The notes beneath the pieces are model-generated. The model was not told the origin of the DNA. It saw only the letters and a list, made by a program, of their open reading frames with translations, and ran no database searches. A stretch of DNA of 64,000 nucleotides from Trochalopteron elliotii (taxonomy: Eukaryota > Chordata > Aves > Passeriformes > Leiothrichidae). Below, piece after piece: positions 24,601 to 30,600 of this stretch. The DNA lies in the NCBI GenBank assembly GCA_024734555.1, contig JANPWX010000054.1, positions 7,297,516 to 7,361,515 on the forward strand, given 5' to 3'. The position numbers and the translations under genes are program-made. Each line of letters starts with the position of its first letter. Position 1 is the stretch's first letter.

Positions 24601-27600
24601 CTTAGTCTGGACAGAAATCCTATGCACCACTCAAAATCTTCACTTCTTTAGAAAAATCACGTTGATTACAATGTAACCACATTACAAGGTAGATTGTAAT
24701 GTAATCTTCCTTGTAAGAGGTCAACAAATCAAGCCAAAGATACCAAATATTGTGTGCTGTTTATACTTCTAGGGATGATTGGGGAAGGTGGGGAGTTAAT
24801 TTTTTTTTTTAACTGAGCAATAGGTTCAGTTAGAAAAATGTCTGGTTTCAGCTGTCAGGTAGAAAAATTGCAATAATGACTGACCATATTTTGTATTTGT
24901 CAAGGGCCCTTTGCCCTTGCAGAGGAGGTCTTCTCATAATTTCTCTAAGGATGCTTCTGCTTATTTGAGAATGCCAGGAAATGTATGCTTTTACAAATAA
25001 ATATCTCCTGTGTGTGTAGATTCTGCAAGTTTGGCTTATCAGCGTGTCCAGAAAGTGGACTGTACCTCCCCTAGGCCTGTACTTATTCTAGGACCTTTAC
25101 TTGATGCTGTGAAAGACATGCTGGTCAAAGAATCCCCTGGCAAATTTTGCAGATGTCCTCTTGGTAAGTATGCAAATGTAGCTAATTTATTCATGCTTAG
25201 AATACATGATAGTAACATCTGTATAAATTAACAAAATGGCAACACAAAGATGGGTAACACCCCAAGAATCTGAATTTGCAGACATTGTCGTCTTAGCCTT
25301 GTTCTGTGCCTAAGAAATAGTAATGAAAGGGGATCTCTTGTGTGCAACAGAGGTTATGAAAGCTTCCCAGCAAGCCATTGAACGAGGTGTGAAGGATTGT
25401 CTGTTTATCGATTACAAACGGAGGAGTGGACATTTTGATGTGACAACTGTAGCTTCAATAAAAGAGATAACAGAAAAGGTGAGTCAGTTTTAATGCTGCA
25501 ATTCTTTGTAGAATTGACATACTTATGTTGAGGAGTGGGAATTATGTTAGCAGTGTCATCCTTTAAGACATTCAGAGAACTGTTCCCCAGGCTGCTAAAT
25601 AAAATAAAACTTGCCTTACTTTTGCACATGACTATTTAAAATAAGCTCACCTTTATAGAAACTAGAAATATTTGTATTCTTCCACAGTATTATTAGATAA
25701 AGTTAGAAATAATTTTCTTAAATTCCATCCTCTATCCCCTCCAAAAAAGGATTTAATTTTTTTACCTATTCCATTTGATGCAGTCATATAGAATATAAAC
25801 ATCATCATAACCCTGGAGACAGATGTTACCTAAAGTCTGTTCACTGCTTACAGTTTTCAATCAATCCACATGGAAAGTCCTATTAATGCTTGTGTTTGCT
25901 TATGATTTCTGAAAGAGAAAATTAATAGGAGTATTTAAACTTTGAAAAAATGTATTGCATATATTTCATTTCATTAGTTCTTCAAGTACTTTTTTTTCTA
26001 TCAATGCATGCTTTTGGTACTATGGATGCAATTTCTTGCAGGTTTTCATCTTTTGTCTTTTTTTATAACTCTTTTGGGCACAAATTGCTCAGTAGTCCCA
26101 AAATGCTACATGAATGGCAAAATTCTGTTGGGTTGCTATGACTTAAGTAGGGGAAGAAATGGGGAATTTGCATGTCGGCTTGTGCTCTTTAACTGAATGG
26201 GTGTTTTGCATTTACATTTGATCTTAGGATTGTCATTGTCTGCTTGACATCGCTCCTCATGCCATCGAACGGCTCCACAGTGTTCATATCTACCCTATTG
26301 TAATTTTTATTCGCTACAAAAATGCTAAACAAATCAAGTAAGTCTGTGAGGGGTATAGTTCAGGGATGTTTATTCTAGCATAAAATACGTCTGGTTTACC
26401 TTTATTGTTTATTTCATCCTGGTCATCTTAAATCTCTTAAAACAGCCACTGAGTTTGGCTCAGTCAGTCAGAGCCTGGTGCTAAAACACCAAGGTTGTGG
26501 GTTCTATCCCTGTACAGGCCACTCACTGAAGAGTGGACTCAATGATCCTTCTGGGTCCCTTCCAACTCAGAACATTCTGTGATTCTGTAAAATGGGGAAA
26601 TTAATTCTTGTAAAACCCACTGTGAGGTATATGGTCTTAACTTCATTTGGGTTGCGTGACAATTAAGTGAGTCTTTGAAGGAAATCCATGGAGACCAAAC
26701 TGAATGTCCTCCAGGAGGATCTTTCCTGCTAACCTTTGTGGTACATTGTAAGACTGATATGGGTGAGATCCATTGAGGATTAAGCATTGACCATGACAAA
26801 GAGCTGTTCTTCATCTTCTAGAAAGGGCCAAGGGTATGGATGCAGTGCCAATTGATTCATAACCTCAGCTTTCCCACCTTCATTCTCCAGTAAACAAAAC
26901 AAGGGAAGTCCCCTTTTGGCACACAGTGCATATACTATGGTCTTCTCAGGCTGTGTTCTTTCAGTAATTGTGAAATTCCTGTTTGAATATAGCCAGGAAC
27001 AGAACACAGAGTGTGCAAATGCCAGTCCCTCCCGTGATGTTTGAGAAAGCCTTCACACATTTTGATAGATTGATTTGACAAGAAGGGACATAATCTCCCA
27101 ACATGACTATTGAGAAACATTTTTGCTAAGAGATCTTATACTTGTGCTATCTTCATATTTAAAGTTGAAGACTTCTTATATTCTTTATCTGTAGGTAAAT
27201 TTGATTACTATCTGCTTAATAAAGAAGATAAGTATCATTACTTTAAAGTAGAAACAGGACATGGAGCAATCGGTGTATTTCGTTACCACTATAGGATTGT
27301 GCACTTAAATGATAAATGGAACTGTCATGTCTTGACCCTCTTTGGAAATGAAATGGTGACCATTACAGCTTTTTCCTTGTTTTGGAAAGTGACAAAGGTC
27401 TAACAAGTCAAGCAAAGGTTTCTTGCAGTCATCAGTGTAAGTTGCAGTGGCACATTGTGTCTGCCTGTCGTGTGCACCAAAAGTTTGTCCAAACACCCTT
27501 TTTGGTACAGCACAAGTTCTATTGGCATTCTCTGAAATGCTCCACAGCAATGATAGGTTAGTTTAGTAATTATGTTTTTAAAATAATTATTTTAGCATTT

Positions 27601-30600
27601 GTATTTCTCTATGTTTTTATATTTTATTTTCAAGAGTTTGTGTAATAGAAAAAGAGGCATCTCAAAAATGTGTAATAGATATGATAACATGGAAATACTG
27701 TATTTACTTGATGCTTGATACTTCACAAGTCCTTAGAAGAGCAGTACTTGTGCCCAGCTTTGTGTGAGGAGTACTGGCATGTATATGAGATGATGATCCA
27801 ATTCATATGAACTGGAAAGAATTACATTCTTTCTTCATCAACTGCCTCCCAGTCTCTGAAACTTTAAAGAAATACTGTCTTGGTCTGAGAGTAAATAAAT
27901 TTGTTAGCACTGAAATGATCCTGATGACTGCTGATATTGCTGAAACACAGTAGATGGCACTCTGGGCCTAGGAGTCTGCTTGCATGTGAATTAGCCTTTG
28001 GTATTCACCCAACTAGAGGCACTCTTTTTAAGTCCATTTAAAAAAATACTCTTATACAAGGTGTTTCTTTTTTTTCTCTTTTGTTTGTTTTTTTTCTTTT
28101 TTTTTTCAGAGAGCAAAAAGACCCAATCTTCCTGAGGGACAAAGTTACACAAAAGCATTCCAAAGAACAATTTGAGACAGCTCAAAAAATAGAACAAGAG
28201 TATAGCAAGTACTTTACAGGTTAGTATTTAATCAAACTTTCAGTAGGAACACAATGGTAATTTAATCCATTTGCATTTTATTCAAGAGAACAATGTTGCT
28301 TCAATAAGCATCTTATTTTTTTTTCATTCTGCCTTCCCTTTTGACAAACCTATGTTCTGTTATTTTATTTTACCAGGAGACGAAATGTCAAGATAGAAAT
28401 CTCCTTTGTTCTGAATGTTATAATCTTACGATGTAAAGAGCTTCTGAAAAAGTTTTATTACTAGCCAGTAGTATAGAAAGTATGGTCAAGATTTGATGGT
28501 TTGACATAGTGTTGGCAGTGTTATATCATGTAAGGAGTAGAAGGATTTTTTAATTGTAAAAATCAAAAAAATCAACAGAAACCATCTTGTAATTTAAACT
28601 AACAAATGATGATTTCCAAAGGTCCATTCCAACCTCAACCATTCTGTAATTTTGTGTGATTTTGTGATTTGTGAGACGTAATTTAAAGGTTTCAACAATG
28701 GAAAAAAATTCCCCAAGGTTTCTTGAACATGCATTGTAATTTGGAATAATTAAATTCAATTTTAGAAGCCTTTTTAATTTCATCAAATTATGAAATCGAT
28801 CTTGGATTGTAGTATTTTTACTAGAGAAAAAAAAGTGTTTGGAGACTGGCTCTGTTCATTTCAGAGTATATTTCCATGTGGTTCCACATACCTAGAATTT
28901 TATCCCCTCTTTTGAATGTATCTTGATGTGCATGGCAATGAAATTTAAGTAGAATAGCAAACACTCTAAACTAGCCAAAATCTAACTTTTCATCTCCTGG
29001 ACAATGGGATTCTTACAGAAATATTTTGAGGCATAACTGCCAAGTGCAGAGAGACAAAAGGGTGTGTTTAGAGCTCTCTTAGTGCATCCTGAGAGAAGTT
29101 GTGTGTTCTCAACAAAATGTTATGTAATAGCCATACAAATGTTTTTTACAGGGTATGTACTAAACCTACAGAGAACTTGACATGCACATGGCCAGATTGC
29201 ATCACCACATGTTATCTTCTGCTTCTTGTTTAGTCATTTGTGGCATTTCAGTTTCACCCTGACAGTGGAAGGAGCACTCAGTCCCTGAGAGTCTTATTTG
29301 TATCTTCCATATGCCCCGTGGGAAGGGCCTCCTTCTGTTGGTGCCAGTGTGCAGTGGACTTCAGCTGTCATCAACACTACCAGATGCTGGTAGTCAGAGA
29401 GGGTTGGTGTTCAAATTGCACTGACATTGAAGGTTGTTGAGGTTCTAATATTGTACATAAAATAAGCCTGTAGATAGATACAAACAAGTATGTTGTATCT
29501 GGCAGGTTAGTCATGGAGCTATAGGTCACACTCTCTCTTTAACTACTAAGAGCTCTTTAACTACTTCATGGAGTTCACTTTTTGACTAATGACTTTCAAG
29601 TTGGCTTTGTTTCCTCTACCAAGTTGGGAACACAGTGTGTAATCTGAATCACTTCTTCCCTGCCATTTGTCACTTTTCATAGACCTTTTCAGTTACTGTG
29701 TTCTGTATCCAAAGTTACCTGACATCATTAACTGTAGTGTATATTGCAGAGCCAAATGTTATATATTTATGTGACATCATATTTCTCTTTTCAAAAAGAA
29801 AAATTATGCCTTAAGCTGTGTAAGACTTTCCATACTTTTTCAGCATTAGTGGTAGCTGTAGCCAGAGGCTTTGCTGGCTGACATATTTCTCAAGTCATGA
29901 AGTTCCTCAGTTTTTAAGTATTGAAGACAATATGTTCTCCTCTCATGTGTCAGTGGTGGCATTTTACTTTTTATGTTTAGCAAGGGTAGAATAAAAGGTG
30001 TTCATTTATCTTGTGAATTGATTTTCAGGGAGTTGCTTGCTGTTGGCCTTTTGTTCCTTGAATGTAGTTGACGAAAAGAATTGGAGTAGCAACCACTGCT
30101 GTTTTATTTAGCTCAGCGATCTGTGAGCGCATAATGAGCACATAATTTACTTCTAATATTTGTAAATAGTGTCTAGTTGCTACAGCTATAGTCTCTATGT
30201 ATATTACCCTGTAAATATAAAACTCTTAACACCACATGTTGAACAGAGAAGGTTTATTATAGCAGGTTCTGACCATCTTTAGACTTAAACTTTGCCACCT
30301 GATGCCTCTGAAAATAGTACATGGAGGCCACTTACAAAACAGTTGTCTTAGTTGATTATAGCCATCAGTTCCTTGACTTCCCTGGATTGTTTCAGGAGCT
30401 AGCAGAAGAAACTGTGTATTGAATGCCTGACCTCTCTTTGCACTGTTTATTTTTTTTTAATAGAGACATGCATCTGTCAGATACTGAGTTGAGTTGCTTA
30501 ATTCTGATCTGTTGATAAACACTTTGCAGATAAATGCAGAAGACTGCTCTTGGTAATTATTCACAACTGTTTGTTCCACTCTCATTTGTATGTGGGGTTT

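Larger units (their letters stand above)
26338..28109 (+). other. DLG5: DLG5 intron with a SINE
   Basis: The intron is 1.8 kb. A sense-oriented tRNA/CR1-type SINE sits near its 5' end (26445-26588). A 45-nt almost pure pyrimidine tract (28064-28107) precedes the acceptor. Between them, 26539-27550 carries four successive minus-strand open frames with no recognised product. Confidence 0.85.

Noticed and set aside
26445..26521. A functional tRNA-Ile gene
   Set aside because: The anticodon loop lacks a base, the acceptor stem is degraded, there is no terminator T run, and the sequence continues directly into a CR1 tail. It is the head of a SINE.
27790..27859. C/D box snoRNA: ATGATGA at 27790 and CTGA at 27856 within a DLG5 intron
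   Set aside because: The flanks of the two boxes do not pair into a terminal stem, and no C'/D' boxes or guide are evident.
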